A program made the translations under genes and the position numbers. Below the pieces are notes generated by a model. That model had not been told where the DNA came from. It saw only the letters and a program-made list of their open reading frames with translations, and searched no databases. A DNA stretch of 64,000 nt from Marinomonas vulgaris (lineage in GTDB: Bacteria > Pseudomonadota > Gammaproteobacteria > Pseudomonadales > Marinomonadaceae), in NCBI RefSeq assembly GCF_018145875.1, contig NZ_JAGSSV010000006.1, positions 110,510 to 174,509 of the forward strand, in the 5' to 3' direction. The stretch's first letter is position 1, and each line of letters begins with the position of its first letter. Below, piece after piece: positions 10,207-20,654 of the stretch.

Positions 10207-11586
10207 TCACAATATTTCATTATAAGAGTGGGAATGGCTCGGCAAAATCGCCTCCGCTTCTTTTTCTTCCAACTCAGCAATGTAATTTCTCGCCATATAA
10301 AAACCCAAACAGCCAAAAATCACCGAACCAATGGCCTGCCCGAGCAACACCCCTTCTGCCCCCATAAACAATGAAAAAATAATGATCAAAGGCCAGGTAC
10401 CAAGCGTCGCCCGGCCAAAATTTAATAAGGTACTGTTCAGTGGTTTGCCAAGGTTATTAAACACCGCGATGGCGATAAATAATAAGCTCTGAAAGAAAAA
10501 GCTAAAAGACACAAAGGTAGCAAAAAATCGAATCAATTCCGCGCTGCCTTCTGTGGCATTAAACACGGAAACAAGCCAGTCTTGCGCCTGATACAAGCCC
10601 ACACACAAGATAACACAATAGGCAAACGCGTAAATCACGGCACTGCTGATGGTGCTGTGCATTCGGTCAAATCGACCGGCGCCATAGTTTTGTCCAAGAA
10701 TCGGTCCCACCGCGCCCGATAAAGCAAACAAGCCACCGAACACCACAGGGATGATTCGACCGATAATAGCCACCGCTGCGACGGCATCGTCGCCAAACGT
10801 GGAGGTATGTTCCATCACAATGGCATTCGCCAAAGGCGAAGATAAGTTTGTCAGCATGGCAGGAATCGCAATCACAGAAATTGACATCGCGTCTTTGAAA
10901 AAATCCATAAGATCAAATTCACCAAGCATTTTATGGATATACACAACACCGTAATAAGACACCGCGACCATGGAGAAACGTGCAATCAGCGAAGCAATCG
11001 CCGCGCCTTGTACCCCTAAACCAAAGGCGAAGATGAAAATCGGGTCCAACACCGCATTGACCAGACCACCAATTAAAGTGGCATACATAGCACGGCGCGC
11101 ATCACCCAGAGCCCGCATAATGCCCGAGCCAATCATGCCAATCATCACTGCGGGCATACCAATAATCAGAATTTGTAAATACCCCGTCGCCAGATCAAGG
11201 GTTCGCCCTGTTGCGCCTATGTACAATAAAACATTCGAAATGTTAGGCCACAACATCCAGACCACGGCGGTAGAAAAAAAGATCCCAAACGCCAACACAT
11301 TCACCGCTCGGCGTTTCGCCAGCTCAATATTTCCCTCGCCAACCGCTTTAGACACCAAAGCGGTCGCAGAAATAGACACGGCCATGCTCAAGGAAATGGT
11401 AAAAAACATAATACTGCTGGCAAAACCAACCGCCGCCACCGCCTCTTTCTCGCCCAACATAGACAAAAAAAGCATATCGACTAGGTCGACCAAAAACATG
11501 CACATCAAACCAAACGCACCTGTGGCAGACATGCTAACCACGTGCTTAAAAGTAGAGCCTTGTATCAGTTTTGCCGTATGTGGCAT
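10207..11586 (-). CDS. MATE-family multidrug/sodium antiporter
   Basis: A 459-residue integral membrane protein with about twelve hydrophobic segments arranged as two repeats, the DinF/NorM type MATE fold. MATE proteins export cationic drugs or metabolites in exchange for sodium or protons. The ATG at 11586 was preferred to an upstream in-frame start because an AGGGGAT ribosome site lies just before it. A strong hairpin separates it from lon upstream, so it has its own promoter. Substrate unknown. Confidence 0.9.
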   Translation of the reverse strand: MPHTAKLIQGSTFKHVVSMSATGAFGLMCMFLVDLVDMLFLSMLGEKEAVAAVGFASSIMFFTISLSMAVSISATALVSKAVGEGNIELAKRRAVNVLAFGIFFSTAVVWMLWPNISNVLLYIGATGRTLDLATGYLQILIIGMPAVMIGMIGSGIMRALGDARRAMYATLIGGLVNAVLDPIFIFAFGLGVQGAAIASLIARFSMVAVSYYGVVYIHKMLGEFDLMDFFKDAMSISVIAIPAMLTNLSSPLANAIVMEHTSTFGDDAVAAVAIIGRIIPVVFGGLFALSGAVGPILGQNYGAGRFDRMHSTISSAVIYAFAYCVILCVGLYQAQDWLVSVFNATEGSAELIRFFATFVSFSFFFQSLLFIAIAVFNNLGKPLNSTLLNFGRATLGTWPLIIIFSLFMGAEGVLLGQAIGSVIFGCLGFYMARNYIAELEEKEAEAILPSHSHSYNEIL

Positions 11587-11630
11587 TCTTATCCCCTGCA
11601 ATGACGCACGCTCGGTACGACAAACCATAA

Positions 11631-11664
11631 AAAGGCTGAATAAGTAAGTTCTTATTCAGCCTTG
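11631..11664 (-). terminator. Rho-independent terminator of the lon-type gene
   Basis: Inverted repeat AAGGCTGAATAAG ... CTTATTCAGCCTT with a 6-base loop. On the minus strand the hairpin is followed by TTTTTAT. It sits 50 bases downstream of the protease stop and upstream of the MATE start. Confidence 0.85.
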
Positions 11665-11713
11665 TATTTTCTCATGTATGCCCAGCTTAGAGAATGCCTA
11701 CTTTGTGGATAAC

Positions 11714-14167
11714 CTAATGAAGTGCATCACTGGATCGATTAAACACTAATTTTTCTACGTCGGTAAAACGCTCGGCAAAATGCACCGTCATGCCCTCTTT
11801 TACTGACTCAGGCAACTCTTCAAAGTCTCGACGATTAGGCTCGGGTAAAATCACTTCACTGATTTTACTGCGTTTAGCCGCAATGATTTTTTCACGAATG
11901 CCGCCAACGGCCAGTACTTGACCCGTTAATGTTAGCTCTCCGGTCATCGCCAAACCTTTACGGATGGGTTCGTTGCGTGCCAATGACATCAAGGCCGTGG
12001 CCATGGTCACCCCTGCACTAGGCCCATCCTTTGGTGTTGCACCTTCAGGAACGTGTAAATGCACCAAGCTATTATCAAAAAACTCCGGCGACTTTTGGTA
12101 ACTCTTAGCGTGTGAGAAAACATAAGAATAAGCGATTTCTGCCGATTCCTTCATCACGTCGCCCAATTTGCCCGTGAGTTTTAAACCTCTCGTGAGTTCA
12201 TGCACCTTGTTGGCTTCAATCGGCAAAGTCGCCCCACCCATCGATGTCCACGCCAGACCCGTCACCACACCGACACCTTGCAAGGTTTTCTCAGGGCGGA
12301 AGTACGGCATGCCCAATAAGGTTTCCACGTCTTTTACGCCAACGTTAATGTGATCTTTCTCGCCCGTCATTAATTCGACCACACTTTTGCGTAAGATCTT
12401 TTGCAGCAGTTTGTCCAACCCTCGCACACCCGCTTCTCGTGCATAATGTTCAATAACATGACGCAGCGCGGCGTCAGTAATATTGAGTTGTTTTTTAAGC
12501 AGCTTGTTTTTCTTCAACAGCTTAGGCCACAAATGCTGTTTGGCAATCGCCAGCTTTTCGTCACCGATATAACCCGACAAGCGAATCACATCCATCCTAT
12601 CTAACAAGGGTGCGGGAATGGTGTCGAGCTGATTCGCCGTACAAATAAACAAGGCTTTCGATAGGTCGATGCGCATGTCGAGGTAGTGATCTAAAAACTC
12701 CACATTTTGCTCAGGGTCCAATGCTTCCAGTAAAGACGACGCGGGATCACCTTGAAAAGAAGAACCAATCTTATCGATTTCATCCAACATAATAACGGGA
12801 TTTTCCACTTCCACGTCTTTTAAAGCTTGCACAAATTTACCCGGTAACGCGCCAATATAGGTGCGTCTGTGGCCTTTGATTTCAGCCTCGTCACGCATTC
12901 CACCTAGGCTGAAACGATAGAATTTTCGATTGAGGGATTCCGCGATGGATTTGCCGATTGAGGTTTTGCCCACCCCAGGTGGCCCCACTAATAACAAAAT
13001 AGAGCCGCCCATTTCACCACGATGAGCGCCTAGCGCTAAAAACTCCACAATACGATCTTTGATGTCGCCCAAGCCTGCATGCTGGGATTCGAGCACTTCT
13101 CGCGCTAATTTGATGTCTAAATTGTCTTTAGAGTGCACGCCCCAAGGCAAAGATGTCGCCCAATCCAAATAATTACGGGTTACGCCATATTCCGGTGAGC
13201 CGGTTTCTAAAATACTGAGCTTGTGCAACTCGTCTTGGATTTTATCCTCTACAGCTTTTGGCAAAGCTTTGTTCTCTAACCTTGCTTGAAAAGTTTCAAC
13301 ATCTGACGTGCGATCATCTTTTGAAATACCCAACTCTTTCTGTATGACTTTTAACTGCTCTTTCAAGAAAAAGTCACGCTGATGTTTACTGATTTTGTCG
13401 TTTACTTCGGCGCTGATTTCATTTTGTAAACGGGCAATTTCCAGCTCTTTTTTTAACAGCGTCAAGGATAGATGCATACGAGCCTGCACAGAGATAGTAG
13501 CCAACACATCATACAGCTCTTCTGCATCAGCAGACGTAATGGAGGCTGCAAAGTCCGCCAACAGGCCAGACTCGTTAAAAGAAAAGCGACCTAGGTACTG
13601 CTTCAAGTCTTCACTGAATAAAGGGTTTAAGCGGATTAATTGCTTAATAGCGTCCAAAATAGCGATGGAATAGGCTTTGGCTTCATCACCATTGGATTTG
13701 ATATCATTGATGTAACGCACTCGTGCCAGATACGGCGCTTCTTCGCTTAACCATTCAATCACTTCAAAGCGTTTTACCCCTTGAGCGACAAAGGTCAGCT
13801 TGTCATTTTGCTTTTCCGCTTTATGGACACGAGCCACACAACCAACAGCGCGAAACTCATCCACAGAAGGGGCTTTTTTGGCTTTTTTGTCGGCGTATAC
13901 CAGACCAACCGCGGCTTGTGGGTGCTCGGCAATACGCTCAAGTGTGTCTTCCCATTGATCCGCATCGACCATCACAGGCTGTACTTGGGCAGGGAAAAAG
14001 GGACGACTCGATATGGGCAAAATGTACAAGGTATCCGGCAACACATCATCGGGTAATGCCAGACCTTTAGGGTCACTGATCACCACACTCTCATTGTCAT
14101 CCAGCGTGTCGCTTTCATCATCTTGATGTATTTCCTGTTGATCTAGGTAGTTATCATCTTCATTCAT
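11714..14167 (-). CDS. lon: ATP-dependent Lon-family protease, possibly the AsrA-type paralogue
   Basis: An 817-residue protein with the Lon order: N-terminal substrate domain, AAA+ ATPase with Walker A GPPGVGKTS and Walker B VIMLDEIDKIG, and C-terminal Ser-Lys protease (catalytic Ser in KDGPSAGV, Lys in GIREKIIAAKR region). The ATG at 14167 gives MNEDDNYLDQQ; a longer frame to 14353 has no ribosome site. The N-terminal domain reads LPISSRPFFPAQVQPV, unlike the usual Lon PLRDVVVYPHMV; as I recall, this fits the second Lon-type protease of pseudomonads (AsrA, linked to aminoglycoside and heat stress). Divergent from upp. A TAGGAA-TTT-TTCCTA palindrome lies in the shared upstream region (14281-14295). 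Confidence 0.93.
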   Translation of the reverse strand: MNEDDNYLDQQEIHQDDESDTLDDNESVVISDPKGLALPDDVLPDTLYILPISSRPFFPAQVQPVMVDADQWEDTLERIAEHPQAAVGLVYADKKAKKAPSVDEFRAVGCVARVHKAEKQNDKLTFVAQGVKRFEVIEWLSEEAPYLARVRYINDIKSNGDEAKAYSIAILDAIKQLIRLNPLFSEDLKQYLGRFSFNESGLLADFAASITSADAEELYDVLATISVQARMHLSLTLLKKELEIARLQNEISAEVNDKISKHQRDFFLKEQLKVIQKELGISKDDRTSDVETFQARLENKALPKAVEDKIQDELHKLSILETGSPEYGVTRNYLDWATSLPWGVHSKDNLDIKLAREVLESQHAGLGDIKDRIVEFLALGAHRGEMGGSILLLVGPPGVGKTSIGKSIAESLNRKFYRFSLGGMRDEAEIKGHRRTYIGALPGKFVQALKDVEVENPVIMLDEIDKIGSSFQGDPASSLLEALDPEQNVEFLDHYLDMRIDLSKALFICTANQLDTIPAPLLDRMDVIRLSGYIGDEKLAIAKQHLWPKLLKKNKLLKKQLNITDAALRHVIEHYAREAGVRGLDKLLQKILRKSVVELMTGEKDHINVGVKDVETLLGMPYFRPEKTLQGVGVVTGLAWTSMGGATLPIEANKVHELTRGLKLTGKLGDVMKESAEIAYSYVFSHAKSYQKSPEFFDNSLVHLHVPEGATPKDGPSAGVTMATALMSLARNEPIRKGLAMTGELTLTGQVLAVGGIREKIIAAKRSKISEVILPEPNRRDFEELPESVKEGMTVHFAERFTDVEKLVFNRSSDALH

Positions 14168-14443
14168 TTTCAAGGTTCCAATGCATAAAATAGTCTTTAC
14201 AGCAGTCAAGACTCTGTGTCTTGTCGCTGTTTTTGGTAGATAAAGACTATGTAATGGCAATCTTAAGGAAAACAACACCATAGGAATTTTTCCTAACTCG
14301 TTGCAAACTTTAGAAAAAGTTAACCTAGTAGACAGGATTAATGATTTGGTCACTTTGGACTTAGTGTTATTATATAAAGAACATTGTAAGAATTACTCAA
14401 GCATTCGACTCCCCTATTGATAGTGACATTAAAGGACAGGCCA

Positions 14444-15100
14444 ATGACCCGCGAAGAACTTCTGAACACTTACCAAGATATTCACTTGGTAACGCACCCT
14501 TTTGTAAAACACAAACTCACCAGTCTACGAGACAAAAACACCAGCACCCGTGAGTTCCGCATGCTAGTAGAAGAGCTGGGTACGCTTATTGGTTACGAGG
14601 CTACCCGTGACATAGAAACCCTAGATGTGGAAATCGAAACACCTCTAGAAAAAGCCATGTGTCCAGTGTTAAAAGGCAAAAAACTGTGCATTGTGACCAT
14701 CATGCGAGCAGGTAATGGGTTGGCTGAAGGAGTGCTTAAATTATCACCCAGCGCAAGAGTGGGCCATGTGGGTTTATATCGTGATCCAGAAACCAAACAA
14801 CCGGTCGAATACTATTTAAAAATGCCTCATTCCGTAAATGAGCGCACCATTATTGTGGTCGACCCTATGTTGGCAACGGGTAATTCCGCCATCATGGCGA
14901 TTGATAAAATGAAAGAAATGGGCGCGAAGGACATACGTTTTATCTGTCTGTTTGCTGCTCCTGAAGGCATCGAAGCTTTTAAAGCAGTTCATCCAGATGT
15001 GGCCATGTACATTGGCGCAATTGATCAGGGCTTAGACGAAAACGCCTACATTCGCCCAGGTGTCGGTGACGCTGGCGACCGTATTTACGGCACTCGCTAA
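14444..15100 (+). CDS. upp: Uracil phosphoribosyltransferase
   Basis: A 218-residue cytoplasmic enzyme of pyrimidine salvage that makes UMP from uracil and PRPP. The PRPP loop [11 protein letters not shown] about residues 140-150 and the C-terminal uracil-binding [10 protein letters not shown] are characteristic. ATG 14444 is preceded by AAAGGACAGG and was preferred to the in-frame TTG at 14417. It converges with a LysE exporter whose partner regulator resembles RutR, a uracil sensor in E. coli; whether that is meaningful is open. Confidence 0.95.
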   Translation: MTREELLNTYQDIHLVTHPFVKHKLTSLRDKNTSTREFRMLVEELGTLIGYEATRDIETLDVEIETPLEKAMCPVLKGKKLCIVTIMRAGNGLAEGVLKLSPSARVGHVGLYRDPETKQPVEYYLKMPHSVNERTIIVVDPMLATGNSAIMAIDKMKEMGAKDIRFICLFAAPEGIEAFKAVHPDVAMYIGAIDQGLDENAYIRPGVGDAGDRIYGTR

Positions 15101-15154
15101 AAGCGAATTAAGCGGCTTTTCTCTATATTTCGAAAAGTCGCTTATATTTCAAGC

Positions 15155-15772
15155 TCAGCTTTTTAACGCAAGAAAAGCCCCTGCACTGGCCATAATGCCA
15201 CCCGCCGTTCTATTCAAAGAACGCATGGATCGTTCTGATTTAAACAATCGTCTTGCTTGAGAAGCACCTGCTGCAATCAACATTAAGCCTAAGAATAAGG
15301 CCATAAAAGCCAGCACCGACGCGATAACGATGTCGGAACCATTTAACACGGTCAAATCCATGAAAGTCGGTAAAAACGCGACGTAAAAAAGAATCACTTT
15401 GGGGTTAGACGCAGAAATCATAAAGCCTTGGACAAAGCTGGCGATCTGACTTTTTGTGCCCTGCTCCCCTTGTAATGACTCAGCAGACACAGGCGACACC
15501 CACATTTTCCAACCTAGATACATCAAGTACGCCGCGCCAGCGTAACGAATCACTAGAAATGCCGTTTCCCAGCTCGATGCAATCGCCGCCAAACCAAAGC
15601 ATGCCATCACCAAATAAACGATATCACTCATCACCATACCCAAACTTAAAGACATGCTTGCTCGCGTACCTTTTGTCATACTGCGCGCTAAAATAGCAAA
15701 CACACCAGGACCCGGTGTAATGCTAAAAATAAAAATCGCGATGAAAAATGTAATACCACTTTCTAATGTCAT
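15155..15772 (-). CDS. LysE/RhtB-family amino-acid exporter
   Basis: A 205-residue protein with six hydrophobic segments and the family N-terminus FSITPGPGVFAILARSMTKG. LysE/RhtB proteins export amino acids or their analogues across the inner membrane. The ATG at 15772 has a very good ribosome site (GGAAGAAGGG). The start lies 13 bases after the stop of a TetR-type regulator on the same strand, so the two form a regulator-exporter operon. Confidence 0.9.
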   Translation of the reverse strand: MTLESGITFFIAIFIFSITPGPGVFAILARSMTKGTRASMSLSLGMVMSDIVYLVMACFGLAAIASSWETAFLVIRYAGAAYLMYLGWKMWVSPVSAESLQGEQGTKSQIASFVQGFMISASNPKVILFYVAFLPTFMDLTVLNGSDIVIASVLAFMALFLGLMLIAAGASQARRLFKSERSMRSLNRTAGGIMASAGAFLALKS

Positions 15773-15785
15773 TCCCTTCTTCCTT

Positions 15786-16427
15786 TTATTGAGTAACGCC
15801 ACAGCCGGCGAGAACCATACGAGTGACAAACGCTTTTGCGTCATCGTAATCGCTGATTTCCAATGTGTCCTTTTTGAGTAAAATTTTCACTTGCGCATCA
15901 AAGTCTGCATAAGTTTGCGTCATGGCCCAAATACTAATAAATAGATGCTCTGTCGACACAGGCTGCATCCAGCCTTTTTCTACCCATGTTTGAATCGTCG
16001 CTTCTTCTCGACTCAATTCGGTAACGAATAAACGGCGCAAATAATCCAGAACGAACGCTTCCTCACCAATTAAAGCCATAGCGAAAATTTTCGACGCGTT
16101 TTTATTGGTACGCGACTGCTCAATCTTTTCTTCTATGTAGCGAGTTAAGTTTTGCTTTGGCCCTTCATCGACATCAAAGCGACTTACAGAATGCAGCCAA
16201 AGTCGCAATATACGCTCTAACACGGCTTCCAGTAAATCTTTCTTCGAGCGGTAATAATAGTGAATATTGGCTTTGGGCAAGCCGGCTTCATCGGCGATCA
16301 TTTGCGTAGTGGTTTTTGCCAATCCCTGACGTGCAAACACACGCTCCGAGGTTTCCAAAATAAGCGTTTGATTTTGTTCTCTAATGTGCGCTTTCAACTG
16401 GTCTTTTGGTCGTTTTACATCGCTCAA
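15786..16427 (-). CDS. TetR-family regulator, RutR/YcdC-like
   Basis: A 213-residue TetR-type repressor. The N-terminal helix-turn-helix is at about residues 15-65 (VFARQGLAKTTTQMIADEAG, then PKANIHYYYRSKKDLL). The C-terminal ligand domain (LFISIWAMTQTYADF) resembles that of RutR. The start is set at TTG 16427, preceded by GAGG and giving MSDVKRPKD; upstream ATGs only add a hydrophobic, GC-shifted leader. It probably represses itself and the LysE exporter downstream. Ligand unknown. Confidence 0.85.
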   Translation of the reverse strand: MSDVKRPKDQLKAHIREQNQTLILETSERVFARQGLAKTTTQMIADEAGLPKANIHYYYRSKKDLLEAVLERILRLWLHSVSRFDVDEGPKQNLTRYIEEKIEQSRTNKNASKIFAMALIGEEAFVLDYLRRLFVTELSREEATIQTWVEKGWMQPVSTEHLFISIWAMTQTYADFDAQVKILLKKDTLEISDYDDAKAFVTRMVLAGCGVTQ

Positions 16428-16548
16428 GGGGAGCCTCGCTGATAATTTATGGCGTAAAAAAAGGGGGATGAAAGTGCCGTTTAAACGTCCTGTTCGACAC
16501 GCAGCAAGAATAGCATTCTTTGGAATTGTCACGAAGAAATAAGGCAAA

Positions 16549-16576
16549 AAAAGGCCAGCAGGGGGAAAACTGCTGG
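16549..16576 (-). terminator. Rho-independent terminator after aceA
   Basis: GGCCAGCAG ... CTGCTGGCC arms with an 8-base loop; the minus-strand read ends GGCCTTTTTTT. It lies about 45 bases past the isocitrate lyase stop and upstream of the TetR gene. Confidence 0.85.
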
Positions 16577-16622
16577 CCTTTAGATGCATTAGCTAAAGTA
16601 ACTTAGTGCATTTTTTGACAAA

Positions 16623-18224
16623 TTAGTTAGAGAACTGATTCATCGTGTTATCTTTACCAGACGCTTTTAACGCTTGCGCACCAGAGAAGTACTCTTTGTG
16701 ATCATCGCCCATGTTAGAACCAGACATATCTTGGTGCTTAACACATGCCAAACCTTGGCGAATCTCTTTACGCTGTACTTCTTTAACGTAACCCAACATG
16801 CCCATTTCGCCGAAGTAGTCTTTCGCTAGGTTGTCTGTAGACAAGGCTGCTGTGTGGTACGTTGGCAAAGTGATCAAATGATGGAAGATACCCGCTTGCG
16901 CAGCTGCATCTCTCTGGAAGCAACGAATACGCTCATCGGCTTCCGCTGACAGTTCAGTCTCATCGTAATCCTGTGACATCAAACGATCACGCTGGTAAGC
17001 CGATACGTCTTTACCAGATTCAGTCCATGCATCAAATACTTGCTGACGGAAGTTCAGAGTCCAGTTGAACGATGGGCTGTTGTTGTATACCAGCTTCGCA
17101 TTTGGCATAACGTCACGAATACGATTTACGATAGACGCAATTTGACCAATGTGTGGCTTCTCTGTTTCGATCCACAATAGATCAGCACCGTTTTGCAAAG
17201 AATTGATGCAGTCCATTACTACGCGATCTTCACCAGTGTCAGGCTTGAAACGAACCAAACCGTTTGGCAAGCGCGTTGGTTTGATCAAACGATCGCCTTG
17301 CTTAATCATCATGTCGCCAGATTTCATTTGATCAAGGGACGTTACTGTTTCGCCATCAATGAACGCGTTGTATTGGTCTGCAAGATCGCCAGGGTTTTGA
17401 GACACTGGGATTTTTTGCGTCAAGCCAGCACCCAAAGAGTCTGTACGCGCTACGATAACACCGTCATCAACACCCATTTCTAGGAAAGCGTAACGAACCG
17501 CGTTGATTTTCGCGATGAAATCTTCATGTGGAACGGTTACTTTACCGTCTTGGTGACCACATTGTTTCGCATCTGATACTTGGTTCTCGATTTGGATACA
17601 ACATGCACCCGCTTCGATCATTTTCTTAGACAATAAGTAAGTCGCTTCTTCGTTACCAAAACCCGCATCGATGTCGGCAATGATAGGTACAACGTGTGTT
17701 TCGAAGTTGTCGATGTTCTCTTGTGCTGCTTTCTCAGCCGCTTGATCGCCTGCTTCACGAGCGTCGTCTAAGGCTTTGAAAAGGTGTTGCAATTCACGAG
17801 CGTCGGCTTGCTTCAAGAAGGTGTAAAGCTCTTCAATTAGCGCAGGAACCGATGTTTTCTCATGCATAGATTGGTCTGGAAGAGGACCAAACTCAGAGCG
17901 CATAGCAGCAACCATCCAACCAGAAAGGTACAAGTAACGGCTACGAGTGCTGCCGAAATGTTTCTTAATAGAAATCATTTTTTGTTGGCCGATAAACCCG
18001 TGCCAGCAGCCCAAAGATTGGGTGTAGTTTGCTGCGTCTTTGTCGTAGCTCGCCATGTCTTCACGCATGATTTTAGCCGTGTATTTAGCAATGTCCAAAC
18101 CTGTCTTAAAACGGTTTTGCAGTTGCATTCTGGCAACATACTCAGGGTTCATTGCACCCCATGTTGCACCTTGTTGCTCGATAGTTTGGCTAGCCTGTTG
18201 GGTTTTATTTTTGTAAGTTTCCAT
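16623..18224 (-). CDS. aceA: Isocitrate lyase (long Pseudomonas-type isoform)
   Basis: A 533-residue isocitrate lyase that splits isocitrate into glyoxylate and succinate, the first step of the glyoxylate shunt. The catalytic loop reads KQCGHQDGK and precedes VPHEDF; the metal site DIDAGFGN is seen. At 533 residues it is of the long form known from Pseudomonas, not the 434-residue E. coli form. The ATG at 18224 (METYKNK) has GAGAAGTAGA just upstream; the longer frame to 18254 does not. glcB lies about 100 bases upstream on the same strand, and an XRE/ScfR-type regulator is divergent from glcB. Confidence 0.96.
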   Translation of the reverse strand: METYKNKTQQASQTIEQQGATWGAMNPEYVARMQLQNRFKTGLDIAKYTAKIMREDMASYDKDAANYTQSLGCWHGFIGQQKMISIKKHFGSTRSRYLYLSGWMVAAMRSEFGPLPDQSMHEKTSVPALIEELYTFLKQADARELQHLFKALDDAREAGDQAAEKAAQENIDNFETHVVPIIADIDAGFGNEEATYLLSKKMIEAGACCIQIENQVSDAKQCGHQDGKVTVPHEDFIAKINAVRYAFLEMGVDDGVIVARTDSLGAGLTQKIPVSQNPGDLADQYNAFIDGETVTSLDQMKSGDMMIKQGDRLIKPTRLPNGLVRFKPDTGEDRVVMDCINSLQNGADLLWIETEKPHIGQIASIVNRIRDVMPNAKLVYNNSPSFNWTLNFRQQVFDAWTESGKDVSAYQRDRLMSQDYDETELSAEADERIRCFQRDAAAQAGIFHHLITLPTYHTAALSTDNLAKDYFGEMGMLGYVKEVQRKEIRQGLACVKHQDMSGSNMGDDHKEYFSGAQALKASGKDNTMNQFSN

Positions 18225-18323
18225 TCTACTTCTCACTCTATTGGGTTGGTTCAATTGTTTTATGACGCTAAATAGTTGTGTTGCTTAATATCTGAGCTTC
18301 AATGTGTGCTCATTGGGGTCGTG

Positions 18324-20498
18324 CTACGAGTGCGCTTTTTTGGCTTTCACTCGGTAAGCATGCAGCAAAGGTTCGGTGTAACCATTCACTTGCTCTACCC
18401 CTTTAAAAATCAAATCTTGTGCGGCTTTAAAAGCAACGCTGTCGGCATTCGATGACATGGCACGGTATCCTGCGGTGTCTTTGTTTTGCTCATCAACCAC
18501 CTTCGCCATACGCTGCATCACTTCATCTACTTGTTCTTTTTGACAAACCCCATGCAGCAACCAATTTGCTAAATGCTGGCTCGAAATACGCAAGGTGGCA
18601 CGGTCTTCCATTAAGCCAACATTGTTAATGTCTGGCACTTTCGAACAGCCCACACCGTCTTCAATCCAGCGAACTACGTAACCTAAAAGCCCTTGTACGT
18701 TGTTTTCAATTTCACGTTCGATAACTTGGCTCGACAACGTCAAACTCGCCGGAATCGTCGGAATGGTTAGCAAGTCCGTTAAATTGGCTTGAGCACGAGT
18801 TTTTAATCGTTCTTGCACTGCAAACACATCAATCTGGTGATAATGCAGTGCGTGTAACGTGGCAGCCGTTGGCGATGGTACCCAAGCGGTGTTGGCCCCC
18901 GCTTTGGGGTGAGAAATCTTGGCTTCCATCATCGCCGCCATTTCATCTGGCATGGCCCACATGCCTTTACCAATTTGTGCTTTGCCAGGCAGACCACAGC
19001 GCAAGCCGATGTCCACATTGCGATTTTCGTAAGCTTGAATCCAAGGCTGAGCCTTGATCTGATCTTTTGGTAAAAAAGCACCCGCTTGCATGCTGGTATG
19101 AATCTCGTCACCAGTACGATCCAAAAAGCCGGTGTTAATGAAGAACACTCGTGATTTGGCTTGACGGATACATTCTTTTAAATTCACTGTGGTACGGCGC
19201 TCTTCGTCCATGATGCCGATCTTGATGGTGTTTTCTTCAAGACCTAACATTTGTTCAACGCGACCAAACAACTCGCAGCTAAACGCCACTTCGTCAGGGC
19301 CGTGCATTTTAGGTTTTACAACATAGATGCTGCCTGTTCGGCTGTTTCGTAAACCCTGCTCACGTTGTAAATCCAGGGCGCCAATCAACACGGTTACAAC
19401 CGCATCCATGATGCCTTCAGGAACAAAGTTTCCTTCTGCGTCTTGCATCAGATCGCATTCCATTAGATGGCCAACGTTGCGAACCAATAACAAAGAACGA
19501 CCATGTACGCGGTATTCGTTGTTGTCTAAATCCGTGAAAACACGATCAGGATTCATACGGCGAGTGTGTGTTTTACCGCCTTTTTGGAAGCTCGCTTCCA
19601 AGTTGCCTTGCATCAACCCAAGCCAGTTGCGGTACACTTCAATTTTGTCTTCCGCATCGACAGCTGCCACAGAGTCTTCACAATCCATAATGGTGCTAAG
19701 AGCAGACTCAACCACGATGTCGTTAATATTGGCTTTGTCTTTCTCGCCATTTTGGCCGTTGCGATCAAATTGGATCTCTACGTGTAAACCATTATTTCTA
19801 AGCAGAATCGCTTCCGGTTCGCTGCGCTGTCCGTTTACCGCAACCAACTGGTTTGGCTGTTTAAGACCCGCTTGAGTACCGTCTTCAAAAAAGGCAAGCA
19901 AATGGTGGTAGTACACCATGTAGCTGCTGACGTCTTTGTGTGAACCGGTTTCCAGTGGGAAAACCTCATCTAAAAATGCTTTCGCTTTCGCGATTACCTC
20001 GTCACCACGAGCAGGGTTGTAGCCATTATCTGTTTCAAGACCGTCGGTTTTAGCAATCACGTCTGTGCCGTAAAAAGCATCGTATAAGCTGCCCCAACGC
20101 GCATTGGCTGCGTTCAAAGCAAAGCGAGCGTTTTTAACGGGAACAACAAGTTGTGGGCCTGCTAGGCTAGCGATCTCAATGTCTGTGTTTTCGGTTGTGA
20201 TGGTGAAGTCGTCACCCTCTTCAACCAAATAACCAATTTCACGCAAGAAGGCTTCGTATGCTTTAATGTCCATCGGTTGATCTTTGTGGGCACAGTGCCA
20301 GTGATCAATCTGCTCTTGCATGGAGTCACGAGTCGCCAATAACGCACGGTTAACAGGCGCCAAGTCGGACACTAGTTTTTCTAGGTCTTGCCAAAACTTA
20401 GTTGGCTCGATGGCATGAAGGGGAAGCACTTCTTCATTGATGAAGTTGCAAAACCCTGGGTGGATTACACTGTTATTTTTAGGTAAGGGCATATTCAT
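18324..20498 (-). CDS. glcB: Malate synthase G
   Basis: A 724-residue monomeric malate synthase (isoform G, usual length about 723) that condenses glyoxylate with acetyl-CoA. Recognisable stretches are VMDCEDS-type [35 protein letters not shown] and [13 protein letters not shown] around the glyoxylate/magnesium site, and the catalytic-loop aspartate region near [16 protein letters not shown]. It precedes aceA on the same strand, giving a complete glyoxylate shunt for growth on acetate or fatty acids. Confidence 0.97.
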   Translation of the reverse strand: MNMPLPKNNSVIHPGFCNFINEEVLPLHAIEPTKFWQDLEKLVSDLAPVNRALLATRDSMQEQIDHWHCAHKDQPMDIKAYEAFLREIGYLVEEGDDFTITTENTDIEIASLAGPQLVVPVKNARFALNAANARWGSLYDAFYGTDVIAKTDGLETDNGYNPARGDEVIAKAKAFLDEVFPLETGSHKDVSSYMVYYHHLLAFFEDGTQAGLKQPNQLVAVNGQRSEPEAILLRNNGLHVEIQFDRNGQNGEKDKANINDIVVESALSTIMDCEDSVAAVDAEDKIEVYRNWLGLMQGNLEASFQKGGKTHTRRMNPDRVFTDLDNNEYRVHGRSLLLVRNVGHLMECDLMQDAEGNFVPEGIMDAVVTVLIGALDLQREQGLRNSRTGSIYVVKPKMHGPDEVAFSCELFGRVEQMLGLEENTIKIGIMDEERRTTVNLKECIRQAKSRVFFINTGFLDRTGDEIHTSMQAGAFLPKDQIKAQPWIQAYENRNVDIGLRCGLPGKAQIGKGMWAMPDEMAAMMEAKISHPKAGANTAWVPSPTAATLHALHYHQIDVFAVQERLKTRAQANLTDLLTIPTIPASLTLSSQVIEREIENNVQGLLGYVVRWIEDGVGCSKVPDINNVGLMEDRATLRISSQHLANWLLHGVCQKEQVDEVMQRMAKVVDEQNKDTAGYRAMSSNADSVAFKAAQDLIFKGVEQVNGYTEPLLHAYRVKAKKAHS

Positions 20499-20630
20499 CT
20501 CGCTTTCCTTTTCTAGTGAGCTTTATTCTTATCTTTATATTCACTGTTTCTAAAACAGCGACTGGGAAACTGTTCCCGCTTGCTTGATTTATAGTCTATG
20601 CCCAACTAAGATGAAATTTCACAATAAGAA

Positions 20631-20643
20631 TTACACAGTGTAA
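20631..20643. promoter_or_regulatory. Palindrome TTACAC-A-GTGTAA, candidate operator of the shunt regulator
   Basis: A perfect 6-base inverted repeat with a 1-base centre lies 11 bases before the start of the XRE/ScfR-type regulator and 132 bases before the divergent glcB start. Position fits autoregulation and possibly control of glcB-aceA. No binding data; purely positional inference. Confidence 0.4.
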
Positions 20644-20654
20644 ATTTTACAAAA

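Noticed and set aside
10970..11647. 225-residue plus-strand open frame
   Set aside because: Antisense to the MATE gene; protein is rich in Pro/Arg/Ile with no motif.
19327..19875. 182-residue plus-strand open frame
   Set aside because: Antisense shadow of glcB.
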